From contig CAZVEV010000036.1 of NCBI GenBank assembly GCA_964625865.1, positions 1 through 33,218 of the forward strand: a DNA stretch of 33,218 bases, written 5' to 3'. This stretch comes from CAZVEV01 sp964625865. GTDB taxonomy: Bacteria > Planctomycetota > Phycisphaerae > SM23-33. Positions 23,294 through 31,145 of this stretch are shown here, one piece after another. Made by a program: the position numbers and the translations under genes. Position 1 is the first letter of the stretch; the number at the start of each line of letters is the position of its first letter. The notes under the pieces are model-generated. The model did not search any database, was not told the DNA's origin, and saw only the letters and a program-made list of their open reading frames with translations.

Positions 23294-25916
23294 CGCTGGT
23301 CAGGTAGGCATCTATCTCTTCTGCCGCCCTGCGCCCCTCGCCGACGGCCTGGACAACCGTCGTGCCCCCGTTAACGATGTCTCCGGCGGCCCAGACGCCG
23401 GGGCGGCTGGTGGCCTGCGAGTCGCCCAGGGTTTCGATCAGTCCGGTGGGGCCAAGCGTCACGCCGGCCAGCACGGTCGCCAGGTCCGCGGGCGCTCTCT
23501 CGCCGACGGCCTCGACGACCATGTCCACCTCCAGCTCGAACTCGCTGCCGGCGATCGGGACCGGTTGACGCCGCCCGTTGGTCTGGGGGGGGGCCAGTTC
23601 GGTGCGTATCACCCGCACGGCCCGCAGCCTGCCCGACTCGTCGGCCTCGTAGCTGACGGGCTGGCACAGCAGCATCAGGTGGACGCCCGCGTGCAGGACC
23701 GAGTCCCGCTCCAGGGGCCAGGCGGGCATCTCGTGGTAACTGCGTCTGTAGAGGAGGAATACGTCGCGTGCGCCGCGTCGCATCGCGCAGATAGCCGAGT
23801 CGACCGCCGAGTTGCCCCCGCCCACGACGGCCACGCGAGGCCGGCAGGCGTGGTCGACATTCGCGTTCATCTGCTGCAGGAAGCTGTTGGCGTCGATGAC
23901 GCCTTCGGGCGCCTCCCGCCCGGCCAGCGACGCTCCATTGCCCAGCCCGACCGCAAGCACCACCGCGTCGAAGCCCTCGCCCAGGATCTCATCGAGCGTC
24001 ATCTGCGGGCCGAGAGTCTTCTCGTATTGCCACGTGAGCCTGTCATCCGGCACGTGGGCGAATACGGCGCGGATCTCCGAGTCCGCCTGCGCGGGTGTCA
24101 GGCGCTCGGCCGGGATGACCGCCCCGAGCTTGCCCCCCAGCCGTTTGCTGCGGTCGTAGACGGTTACCGCGTGGCCCTGTCTGAGCAGGCCGGCCGCCGC
24201 GGAAAGCCCCGCCGGGCCTGCGCCCACGATCGCCACGCGCCGGCCCGTGCCTTGGTGTGGCACGTCCAGGGCGGCCCACCCAGCCGAGACGGCCCGGTGC
24301 GACAGTTGTCGCTGGATTTCGGCGATGGGCAAGGCCCCATCGCCGATGCAGTTCTGGATGCACGCGGACTGACACTGGACCTCGACGGGACAGACCGTGC
24401 CGCAGATCTCCGGCAGGATGTTCGCTTGCGTCAGAATCCGGTAGGCCTCACGCTCGTCCCCGTCGGCCAGCGCGCCCAGGAAGCCGGGGATGTCCACCGC
24501 CGCCGGACACCGCGTGACGCACATGGCGTCAGGGCATCGCCTGCAGGATGAGGCCATCCGGCGGATGGTGGCCGGGTCGGCCAGCCGCCCCTGGCGGAAG
24601 ATCGGCCCGTACACGTCGTGATCGCGGACAACGCAGCCGCTGCGCCCGTGGTCGCGCATGATCTGCGTGCACGAACTGCACGCCACGCAGACCTTGTGAC
24701 GGTCCATCACGCCGTGGGTCACGATGTCCCGCGCGAAGTCCGGATACGCCAGCGCCCCGCGTCCGAGCCCGATGATGCTCGCCCAGCCGGCCTTGACGGC
24801 CCCGGCGGCGAACTGCGGGACGTACTGACGCAGCCACGAGTAGCCCGAGCCGACGACCGTCATCTCCGGATGGGCCTGCTGGATGTCGCGCGCGACCTGG
24901 ATGATCCGCGTCACGCCGAGAAGCGGCTCTTCCGGCGCGTCGGGCCAGTCGGCGATCATCCAGTCGGCGGGGCGGTTGACGTGCGGGTTGTGATACGGAT
25001 TGCCCACGCTGACGTTGATGCCCGCGAAGCCCTCGTCGGCCAGCTCGCCCAGCAGGCGGATCGGCTCGGACAGGTCCGGCAGATTCACGTCGTCCCGGTC
25101 CACGCCCCAGCCGTAGGGATACGCAATGGCGTCGTAGCAATTCATGCGGCTGGTCACTTCGATGCGGTCGCCGACGGCCCGGCGGACCTTGCGGGCCGTC
25201 TCGCGGATCATCCGCGTGCGGTTGGCGTAGGAGCCTCCGTAGCGGCTGTCTTCTCGCGTAAACGAGGCGAGCAGTTCGCTGAGCAGGTAGCGGTGGCAGC
25301 TCTTGATGTCGACGGCGTCGAAGCCCACCTCGGCGGCCAGCCGGGCCGCGGCGACGAACGCCTCCTGCAGCGCGTCGAGCTGCTCGTCGGTGATCAGCGG
25401 ATAGTCGGGGGTCAGGTTGTGTCGCGGGTCCAGGACGGGGCTGTGGTGAGCGATGATGGGCGCCGAGGCGCCGACGGGCCTGCTGTAGCGCCCCGAGTGC
25501 GTCAGTTGCAGCACGCAAACGGGGCGGTGGCCCATCGTTTCGTCGGCGGCAGCGCGGGCAGCGTCGACCATCGCCTTGAACGCATCGGCCGTCGCGTCGG
25601 TGAGCATGATCTGGTTGGGGTTGGCCCGCGCCTCGGGAGTCACCGCGCAGGCTTCCCACCAGAGCAGGCCCGACCCGCCTGCGGCGAAGCGGCGGTACTT
25701 GCGGACCGTCAGTTCGCTGGGCGATCCATCAGGCAGCCCGTCGCAGCCTTCCATCGGCTGGACGGCCAGGCGGTTCGGCGCGGTCAGTCGCCCGAAGGCC
25801 ACCGGCCCGGCCAGCACGGACACGTCCTCGCTGACCGGCAGGTCGATCTTGCGGGCAGCGAGGTCTTCGGTCAATTCGTCGAGACAGCGATACGCGAAAC
25901 GTTGTGTCTGTGCCAT
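23280..25916 (-). CDS. FMN/FeS/FAD oxidoreductase: Old-Yellow-Enzyme barrel fused to GltD-like module
   Basis: An 878-residue multidomain reductase. Residues of about 35-400 form an OYE/2,4-dienoyl-CoA-reductase-type FMN TIM barrel (PNRLAVQPMEG, VCVLQLTHSGRYSRP). A 4Fe-4S site follows at Cys410/413/416/428. Next comes a Fer4_20-type two-cluster domain (Cys458, 461, 466, 470 and Cys505, 509, 515, 519). The C-terminal half is GltD/DPD-like, with an FAD fingerprint GAGPAG (565-570), a second nucleotide site GGGNSA (699-704) and a final AAGDIVNGG. Electrons would pass from NAD(P)H via FAD and FeS to FMN and an unknown unsaturated substrate. The ATG at 25916 gives a normal N-terminus; GGAG is too close to act as its ribosome site. 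It ends in an intrinsic terminator. Confidence 0.88.
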   Translation of the reverse strand: MAQTQRFAYRCLDELTEDLAARKIDLPVSEDVSVLAGPVAFGRLTAPNRLAVQPMEGCDGLPDGSPSELTVRKYRRFAAGGSGLLWWEACAVTPEARANPNQIMLTDATADAFKAMVDAARAAADETMGHRPVCVLQLTHSGRYSRPVGASAPIIAHHSPVLDPRHNLTPDYPLITDEQLDALQEAFVAAARLAAEVGFDAVDIKSCHRYLLSELLASFTREDSRYGGSYANRTRMIRETARKVRRAVGDRIEVTSRMNCYDAIAYPYGWGVDRDDVNLPDLSEPIRLLGELADEGFAGINVSVGNPYHNPHVNRPADWMIADWPDAPEEPLLGVTRIIQVARDIQQAHPEMTVVGSGYSWLRQYVPQFAAGAVKAGWASIIGLGRGALAYPDFARDIVTHGVMDRHKVCVACSSCTQIMRDHGRSGCVVRDHDVYGPIFRQGRLADPATIRRMASSCRRCPDAMCVTRCPAAVDIPGFLGALADGDEREAYRILTQANILPEICGTVCPVEVQCQSACIQNCIGDGALPIAEIQRQLSHRAVSAGWAALDVPHQGTGRRVAIVGAGPAGLSAAAGLLRQGHAVTVYDRSKRLGGKLGAVIPAERLTPAQADSEIRAVFAHVPDDRLTWQYEKTLGPQMTLDEILGEGFDAVVLAVGLGNGASLAGREAPEGVIDANSFLQQMNANVDHACRPRVAVVGGGNSAVDSAICAMRRGARDVFLLYRRSYHEMPAWPLERDSVLHAGVHLMLLCQPVSYEADESGRLRAVRVIRTELAPPQTNGRRQPVPIAGSEFELEVDMVVEAVGERAPADLATVLAGVTLGPTGLIETLGDSQATSRPGVWAAGDIVNGGTTVVQAVGEGRRAAEEIDAYLTSAALK

Positions 25917-26157
25917 ACTCCATCGCGCCGGCCTCAACGGCCAACGAAGGGTTACCCTGAGACAAGACCGTCCCACCGACCGGGCCAAGCCGACAAGACG
26001 TACCGCAACTATACCATAGTAGGCCTCGCGGTAGAACGGGGGCGTACGCCTGCCCGAGACTCGTACGGGCTTTTTCTGTAACATCTCGGCTTGGCGGACG
26101 TTCTTACTAAGGGGACGGGTACGTGATGGGGCGTGTTTGCGCACTGGGAGATGGAGT

Positions 26158-27789
26158 ATGACGGTGAGACGCGGGTTGAGGTTGGGCGTGGTGGTGGCCT
26201 TGGCGCTGGTGGGTCTGACGGTGTGGTCGGGCGCCGAGGCGCGGGGCGATGACGCGGACGATATCGCCGCGGCGATCGTTCGCGACACGCCCAACCGGGC
26301 CGAGGCGGCCAAGAAGATCCTCGACGCTGCCCGCTCGCTTCCGGACTCTCCGGGCGTGCAGATTCGCCTGTGCGAGAAGGCCTACGAGCAGGGCATGGTC
26401 GCCGCCCCGGGCTATCCGGTGGCCATCGCCGCGCTGGACCTGCTGGAGAAGATCTCGCCCACGCGGGCCCAGGCGTGGCGCGACAAGCGCCTGGACGCCT
26501 GGCGCCTGCTGTACTACCGCTCGACGGGGCAGGCCAAGAAGGACAACGGGCAGTCGTATGTCACGCTCCTGCTGGCCCACGCCGGCGCCGCCGAGAAGGC
26601 CGACAACTGGACCGACGCGGCCAAGCATTACAGCCAGGCCTATACCGTCGCCCGGACCCTCCGGATGCCCTCGAAGGCCGACATCTACGCCAACGTCACC
26701 CGGGCCAACAGCTTCAAGATGCTCCACAACCGTGTCAACGTGCTCAAGGGCACGCTGGAGACGACGCCCGACGATCAGTCGGCCCGCAAGCAGTTGATCA
26801 TGACGTACCTGGTGGACCTCGATCAGCCGGACCAGGCGGTCAAGTACGTCAACGACAAGACCGACCCGACGCTACGAGCCAACGTCACGATGGCGTCCAA
26901 GGACGCGGCGGAACTGACTGACGCAAACCTGTTTGCGCTGGGCGAGTGGTATCGGTCGCTGGCGACCCGGGCGGCGCTGAAGCACACCAAGGCCGCCATG
27001 CTCACCCGCGCGCTGGACAACCTGAACATGTACCTCGAAGTCTACACGAAGCAGGACGCCCAGCGCCTCCGCGCCACAACACTGGCGACGCTGGTGCAGG
27101 CGGAGTTGAAGACGCTCGGGGTCGTTGCGGCGGCGGGGCCTTCGGGTCTGCCGGCCGGGGCGGTGCTGGCCCTGTCGTTCGACAAGGGGCAGTGGATAAA
27201 GGGGCCGGCCGGAGGCCCGCGGATCAAGGACGTGGCTAACACGGGCAAGAGCGTCCTCGTTCGATCGGCCACGCCGGCCACCGGCAAGGTTGGCCAGGGC
27301 GCCCAACTCAGGAAGTACGGCTACGTCGACACGGGCCTGACCGTGACGGCCGAGCCGCGGACGTTCGCCTTCTGGGCGAAGGCGGACTCGGCGGAGTACC
27401 ACACGATCATGATCTTCGGCGTGATGGCGTCCAACTCGCGGTTCTACATAGGATATGATCGCGAGAGGCTGCTGGGCATCGGCATGGGGAGCACCAAGTG
27501 GCGCGGCGAGGCCAAGGCCAAGCTGGATACGGCGTGGCATCATTACGCGGTGACATGGGACGGTAAGACGTTGGGGGTATACCTCGACGGCACGCTACGG
27601 GGCACCAAGGCCGAACGTATACGTCCGGGGGGCAAGATATACGTCGGGGCGGCCTCGTATGGGTCCAGGGCCTATTACGGCCTGACCGGGCGGATCGACG
27701 AGGTGGCGGTCTTCAGTCGCGTGCTGTCGCAGGCGGAGGTCCAGCAGTTAGTCAAGATGGGCAACGAGGGCAAGCCGCTGGGCAAGTGA
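26158..27789 (+). CDS. Secreted helical-repeat plus LamG-type protein, copy 1
   Basis: A 543-residue exported protein. A signal peptide (about 1-30) precedes a 310-residue, Ala-rich helical region with TPR-like amphipathic helices, including ALDLLEKISPTRAQAWRDKR, ending near 335. A concanavalin/LamG-type jellyroll follows (about 340-535), with RTFAFWAKAD, WHHYAVTWDG-K-LGVYLDG and the family ending GRIDEVAVFSRVLSQAEV. The ATG at 26158 follows GGGAG by seven bases; an upstream in-frame TTG at 26137 is not needed. It is paralogous along its whole length to the next gene. LamG-type domains usually bind glycans or proteins outside the cell; no enzyme motif is seen. Confidence 0.82.
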   Translation: MTVRRGLRLGVVVALALVGLTVWSGAEARGDDADDIAAAIVRDTPNRAEAAKKILDAARSLPDSPGVQIRLCEKAYEQGMVAAPGYPVAIAALDLLEKISPTRAQAWRDKRLDAWRLLYYRSTGQAKKDNGQSYVTLLLAHAGAAEKADNWTDAAKHYSQAYTVARTLRMPSKADIYANVTRANSFKMLHNRVNVLKGTLETTPDDQSARKQLIMTYLVDLDQPDQAVKYVNDKTDPTLRANVTMASKDAAELTDANLFALGEWYRSLATRAALKHTKAAMLTRALDNLNMYLEVYTKQDAQRLRATTLATLVQAELKTLGVVAAAGPSGLPAGAVLALSFDKGQWIKGPAGGPRIKDVANTGKSVLVRSATPATGKVGQGAQLRKYGYVDTGLTVTAEPRTFAFWAKADSAEYHTIMIFGVMASNSRFYIGYDRERLLGIGMGSTKWRGEAKAKLDTAWHHYAVTWDGKTLGVYLDGTLRGTKAERIRPGGKIYVGAASYGSRAYYGLTGRIDEVAVFSRVLSQAEVQQLVKMGNEGKPLGK

Positions 27790-27791
27790 CC

Positions 27792-27820
27792 TCGACGGGC
27801 CCTGCCGGGGCGACTACAAT
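27792..27820 (+). promoter_or_regulatory. Promoter candidate giving a leaderless mRNA
   Basis: TCGACG (27792-27797) and TACAAT (27815-27820) are 17 bp apart, matching four and five of six consensus positions. The predicted start point falls on the A of the ATG at 27827. No Shine-Dalgarno precedes that ATG. The site lies immediately after the stop of the first LamG gene. Confidence 0.45.
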
Positions 27821-27826
27821 TCAGAC

Positions 27827-29443
27827 ATGGACGTGCGTAAGAACTTCCCTCACCTCGCCACGCTGATCCTGACGATCGCAGCGGTGGCTGTCCTGGCCTG
27901 TCCCGCCCGTGGGGCGCCGGACGACATGCAGGACCTGATCCGGAAGATCACCGCGTCGGCAGGTTCGCGGCTCAAGGCGGCTGCGCTGCTGCTCAAGGCG
28001 GCCGGCGACCTGTCGGACGAGCCGGCGGCCCAGATCGCGCTGTGCGAGAAGGCGTGCGAGTACGGCATGCTGGGTCCGTCGGGCTATGCGTCGGCGGTCG
28101 GGGCACTGGACATGCTCGACAAGCTCGCGCCCGACCGCATGGCGACCTGGCGGGCCAAGCGGATTGTGGTTTACGAGCAGAGGTACTACCGCGGGCCCAG
28201 GAGCCACCGCGCGACCAACGGGCGGGCCCTGGTGACCCTCCAGATCGCCGAGGCCAAGCGGCTGGGCGAGGGCAACAAGTGGCAGCAGGCCGCCACGCTG
28301 CTCCGCAAGGCCCATAACACCGCACGGGCGCTGAAGCTGGGGGATGCCAAGAGTATCGGCGAGCAACTCCGCGGCGCCACCGCCCTGCAGATGGTCCACA
28401 ACCGTATTGGTCGCCTGAAGGCCGACCTGGCGAAGGCCCCCGCCGATACATACACGCGGACGCAGTTGGTCAAGCTCCACCTGATATCGCTGGACTGGCC
28501 CGAGGAGGCGGCGAAGTACCTCAACGCCACGTGCGACCTGTCGCTGCGGATGCACATTGCGATGGCGACAAAGGAGGCGTCGGAACTGGCCGACGCGGAC
28601 TTCCTCACGCTGGGGCTGTGGTATCAGTCGCTGGCGGAGACGGCCACCGCGCGGGACGGCCGACTCATGCTCGTCCGCGCCAAGGAGAACCTGGACCGCT
28701 TCCTGGAGGTCCACACGAAGGCCGACCCGCAGCGCCTCAAGGCGGCCAACGCCCTCAAGGCCATCCGCGTCAAGCTGCCTGATCTGTTCGCCGCGCCTCT
28801 GCCCAAGGGCAGGGTGGTGTTCCTGACGTTCGAGCCGGAGACGTTTGCCTCCAGCGAGGGCAAGCGGTACGTTCGCGGCGCGGAAGGCACGACGCTCCGC
28901 GGCGTGGTGGTGGGGGGCAAGACCGCCAGGCGGGGCGAGGGGACGGCGATGGTGTTCGACGGCAAGTCGTACATCAACATGGGCAACCCGGCGGCCTTGC
29001 AGATCACGGGCGACAAGACCGTGTGCATGTGGATCAACCCCGCGAACCTGTCGGACAGGCAGAACCCGATCAACAAGGCCTACGGGGGCGAGGGTACCTG
29101 GACACTCGAGATCAGCGGCACGATCAACATGTTCTATGGATCGAGCGGGCGCGACCAGTCTCCGTACGAGGGATACAACACGTCGCGTGCGATCAGAGTG
29201 GGCACCTGGACGCACGTGGCGCTGGTGCGGAACTTCAAGGCCAAGACCGTCACGTGGTATGTCAACGGCAAGGTGACGGCCTCGAAGGCAACCAGGCATT
29301 CATGCAAGGCCTCAAGGGCGCACCTGCTGATCGGCAAGGGATACGTGCGGAACTTCCAGGGCATGCTCGACGACGTGGGGATATTCAACCGCGCCCTGTC
29401 GGCGAAGGAGATCCTCCAGGTCTCCGGTCTGGACCGCAACTAA
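27827..29443 (+). CDS. Secreted helical-repeat plus LamG-type protein, copy 2
   Basis: A 538-residue paralogue of the preceding gene with the same order: signal peptide (about 1-30), helical TPR-like region (for example GALDMLDKLAPDRMATWRAK and RENLDRF-like heptads) to about 320, then a LamG-type jellyroll (about 325-530) with TVCMWINPAN, WTHVALVRNF and GMLDDVGIFNRALSAKEILQ. Similarity covers both domains, so it is a tandem duplication. Its last residues, SGLDRN, together with the stop codon, are encoded by the first unit of the 80-bp repeat array, whereas copy 1 ends differently. A leaderless-type promoter lies directly upstream. Function is unknown; extracellular binding is likely. Confidence 0.82.
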   Translation: MDVRKNFPHLATLILTIAAVAVLACPARGAPDDMQDLIRKITASAGSRLKAAALLLKAAGDLSDEPAAQIALCEKACEYGMLGPSGYASAVGALDMLDKLAPDRMATWRAKRIVVYEQRYYRGPRSHRATNGRALVTLQIAEAKRLGEGNKWQQAATLLRKAHNTARALKLGDAKSIGEQLRGATALQMVHNRIGRLKADLAKAPADTYTRTQLVKLHLISLDWPEEAAKYLNATCDLSLRMHIAMATKEASELADADFLTLGLWYQSLAETATARDGRLMLVRAKENLDRFLEVHTKADPQRLKAANALKAIRVKLPDLFAAPLPKGRVVFLTFEPETFASSEGKRYVRGAEGTTLRGVVVGGKTARRGEGTAMVFDGKSYINMGNPAALQITGDKTVCMWINPANLSDRQNPINKAYGGEGTWTLEISGTINMFYGSSGRDQSPYEGYNTSRAIRVGTWTHVALVRNFKAKTVTWYVNGKVTASKATRHSCKASRAHLLIGKGYVRNFQGMLDDVGIFNRALSAKEILQVSGLDRN

Positions 29444-29736
29444 GGATTGTCGTCCCCTCCACGTTTAACGGTCGATCGTCAGATCGACGCTCGTTGCTTC
29501 CCTCCGGTCCGGACCGCAACTAAGGATTGTCGTNNNNNNNNNNNNNNNNNNNNNNNNNNNNNNNNNNNNNNNNNNNNNNNNNNNNNNNNNNNNNNNNNNN
29601 NNNNNNNNNNNNNNNNNNNNNNNNNNNNNNNNNTCAGATCGACGCTCGTTGCTTCCCTCCGGTCCGGACCGCAACTAAGGATTGTCGTTCCCTCCACGTT
29701 TAACGGTCGATCGTCAGATCGACGCTTTCCGTTCGA
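29422..29736. repeat. 80-bp tandem repeat array interrupted by an assembly gap
   Basis: Units start with CTCCGGTC at 29422, 29502 and, after the gap, 29657. Each unit carries a palindrome GGTCCGGACC (GGTCTGGACC in the first) and a hairpin GTCGATC-gtca-GATCGAC. The first unit provides the last codons and the stop of the LamG copy 2 gene. Matching the sequence on the two sides of the gap to the unit shows that the missing stretch must be 25 nt plus a whole number of 80-bp units. No spacers of independent sequence are present, so this is not CRISPR. Confidence 0.85.
29534..29633. other. Assembly gap (100 N)
   Basis: Exactly 100 undetermined bases lie inside the tandem array. A round number is typical of a placeholder of unknown size, and the repeat phase argues against 100 nt being the true length. 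Confidence 0.95.
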
Positions 29737-29811
29737 GGAAGACCGTGGCGCCCCAGAGAAACAGCGAGCGTCGATCTGACGATCGACCGCTGAACGTGGA
29801 AGGAACGACAA
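29682..29811. repeat. 45-bp inverted repeat (inverted copy of the array unit)
   Basis: The arms 29682-29726 and 29767-29811 are inverted with 42 of 45 positions matching, around a 40-base loop. The right arm continues into the loop with further similarity to the 80-bp unit (GACGCTCG then TG and TTC blocks), with several C/T differences. It is therefore an older, reversed unit closing the array. The structure could stop transcription from the LamG genes, but there is no T tract. Confidence 0.8.
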
Positions 29812-29924
29812 GTTTCCGGAAAAACCAATGGGACAAACCCCCGCCGCGCGCCGAAGAGTAGAGTATTGATACGTATGTCGCCTCATCGCCCGTAGCGGTG
29901 CGGCGGACTGCTGGATGACCTTCG

Positions 29925-29971
29925 CCCCCGGCGGGGACCGCCGCTGACCGTGCGGTCCCTGGCGGCGGGGG
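29925..29971. repeat. Hairpin in the leader of the S49 peptidase gene
   Basis: GGGACCGC (29934-29941) pairs perfectly with GCGGTCCC (29952-29959) around a 10-base loop, and CCCCC (29925-29929) can pair with GGGGG (29967-29971) outside it. The stem ends 12 bases before the AAGGAG ribosome site, where it could affect translation. The rest of 29812-29996 shows no gene. Confidence 0.5.
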
Positions 29972-29996
29972 ACACCGGACCCCAAGGAGACAACCG

Positions 29997-31088
29997 TTGA
30001 CTGAACAAGACACCCCCGCCGCCGCCCCGCAGCCCGTCGCCCCCGCCCCGACACCCCCGCCGCCATGGCAATCCCCGGCTGCACCCAAGAAGAGCGGTGT
30101 CAAGAAGATACTGACCTACGTCGCCGTGCTGTTCTTCATCCTGTCGGTGCTGATGAACGTCTATCTCAGCATGATCATCGGGGCGATGAGCGGCGGGCCG
30201 ATGTCCGAGTCCATTCTCAGCAAGGGTGCTGAAGATCAAGTCATCGCTACCTACTCCATCAACGGAACGATCACCGGATTCACGGCTTCCGAGTTTGCGA
30301 GGTTCTATCGCGTGGTGCGCGATACCCCCGCGATCAAGGCCGTCGTGGTGAGGGTCGACTCGCCCGGCGGGACCGTGGCCGGTAGTGACGAGATCTACGC
30401 GATGATCAGGAGAATCCGCGAAGGATTGCAGAAGCCTGTGGTCATATCGATGGGTTCCGCAGCGGCCAGCGGCGGATACTACGTTTCGGCGCCCGCCAAC
30501 ATGATCTACGCCGAACCGACGACGATGACGGCCAGCATCGGAGTGATCATGCCCCTGCCCGTCGTAGACGGCTTCCTGAAGGAGCACGGGGTCAACATGG
30601 TGATGATCCGGTCCAAGCAGTCCCAGCGATACAAGGCCGCCGTCAACTACTTCGAGAAACCCGATCCTGAGATACTCCTACTTCGTCAGGGTTTGCTGGA
30701 TGAGATGCATCAGAGGTTCATCGACATCGTCAAACAGGGGCGGGGCAGTAAACTCAAGACAAAGCCACTCACCGTTACGGTCAAGGACTTTGACGGTAAA
30801 GACGTCGCGCGCGAGCAAATCTACCCGTTCAACGGCCAGGTGATGATGGCGGACGAGGCCAAAGCCGTCGGACTCGTCGATGAGATTGGCTACGTTTCTG
30901 ACGCCATTGAGACCGCTGCTAGACTCGCCAAGATCGACAAGCCCACGGTCATCGAGTACACCAGGCCGCGAGGTCTGCTGGACAGGCTCTTGTACGGCCC
31001 GACCCCCAACGTGCCGGCCGGCTTCGATATGAAGATCCTCGACCAGTACCTCAATTCCACGCCGATGATGATCTGGCAAGGGCAGTAG
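29997..31088 (+). CDS. sppA: S49-family signal peptide peptidase (SppA-like)
   Basis: Membrane-bound serine protease that degrades cleaved signal peptides and other membrane fragments. The 363-residue protein has a Pro/Ala-rich cytoplasmic tail (1-32), one membrane span (about 37-62) and a single S49 domain. VVVRVDSPGGTVAGSDEIY is followed by the catalytic-serine motif GSAAASGGYY (Ser158) and Lys213 in QRYKAA. The Ser-Lys spacing of 55 resembles the short Bacillus-type SppA rather than the double-domain E. coli enzyme. The start is a TTG, well supported by AAGGAG at seven bases. A hairpin lies in its leader, and GATTnnn heptads start seven bases after its stop. Its neighbours suggest no special partner. 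Confidence 0.92.
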   Translation: MTEQDTPAAAPQPVAPAPTPPPPWQSPAAPKKSGVKKILTYVAVLFFILSVLMNVYLSMIIGAMSGGPMSESILSKGAEDQVIATYSINGTITGFTASEFARFYRVVRDTPAIKAVVVRVDSPGGTVAGSDEIYAMIRRIREGLQKPVVISMGSAAASGGYYVSAPANMIYAEPTTMTASIGVIMPLPVVDGFLKEHGVNMVMIRSKQSQRYKAAVNYFEKPDPEILLLRQGLLDEMHQRFIDIVKQGRGSKLKTKPLTVTVKDFDGKDVAREQIYPFNGQVMMADEAKAVGLVDEIGYVSDAIETAARLAKIDKPTVIEYTRPRGLLDRLLYGPTPNVPAGFDMKILDQYLNSTPMMIWQGQ

Positions 31089-31094
31089 GTTGCC

Positions 31095-31144
31095 GATTAG
31101 CGATTGGCGATCGGATGCAGATCGTCAATCGCAGACCGCAAATC
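31095..31144. repeat. Back-to-back GATTnnn heptad arrays between convergent genes
   Basis: Plus-strand heptads GATTAGC, GATTGGC, GATCGGA (31095-31115) follow the sppA stop. Minus-strand heptads GATTTGC, GGTCTGC, GATTGAC, GATCTGC (31144-31117) start one base after the stop of the convergent HzsA-like gene. One base separates the two arms. The whole intergenic region is thus made of this repeat. Confidence 0.78.
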
Positions 31145-31145
31145 C

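Noticed and set aside
24618..26081. A 487-codon plus-strand frame opposite the OYE-GltD gene
   Set aside because: The minus-strand frame has cofactor motifs throughout; the opposite frame has none.
29422..29736. CRISPR array
   Set aside because: The 80-bp units are contiguous with no unique spacers, and no cas gene is present.
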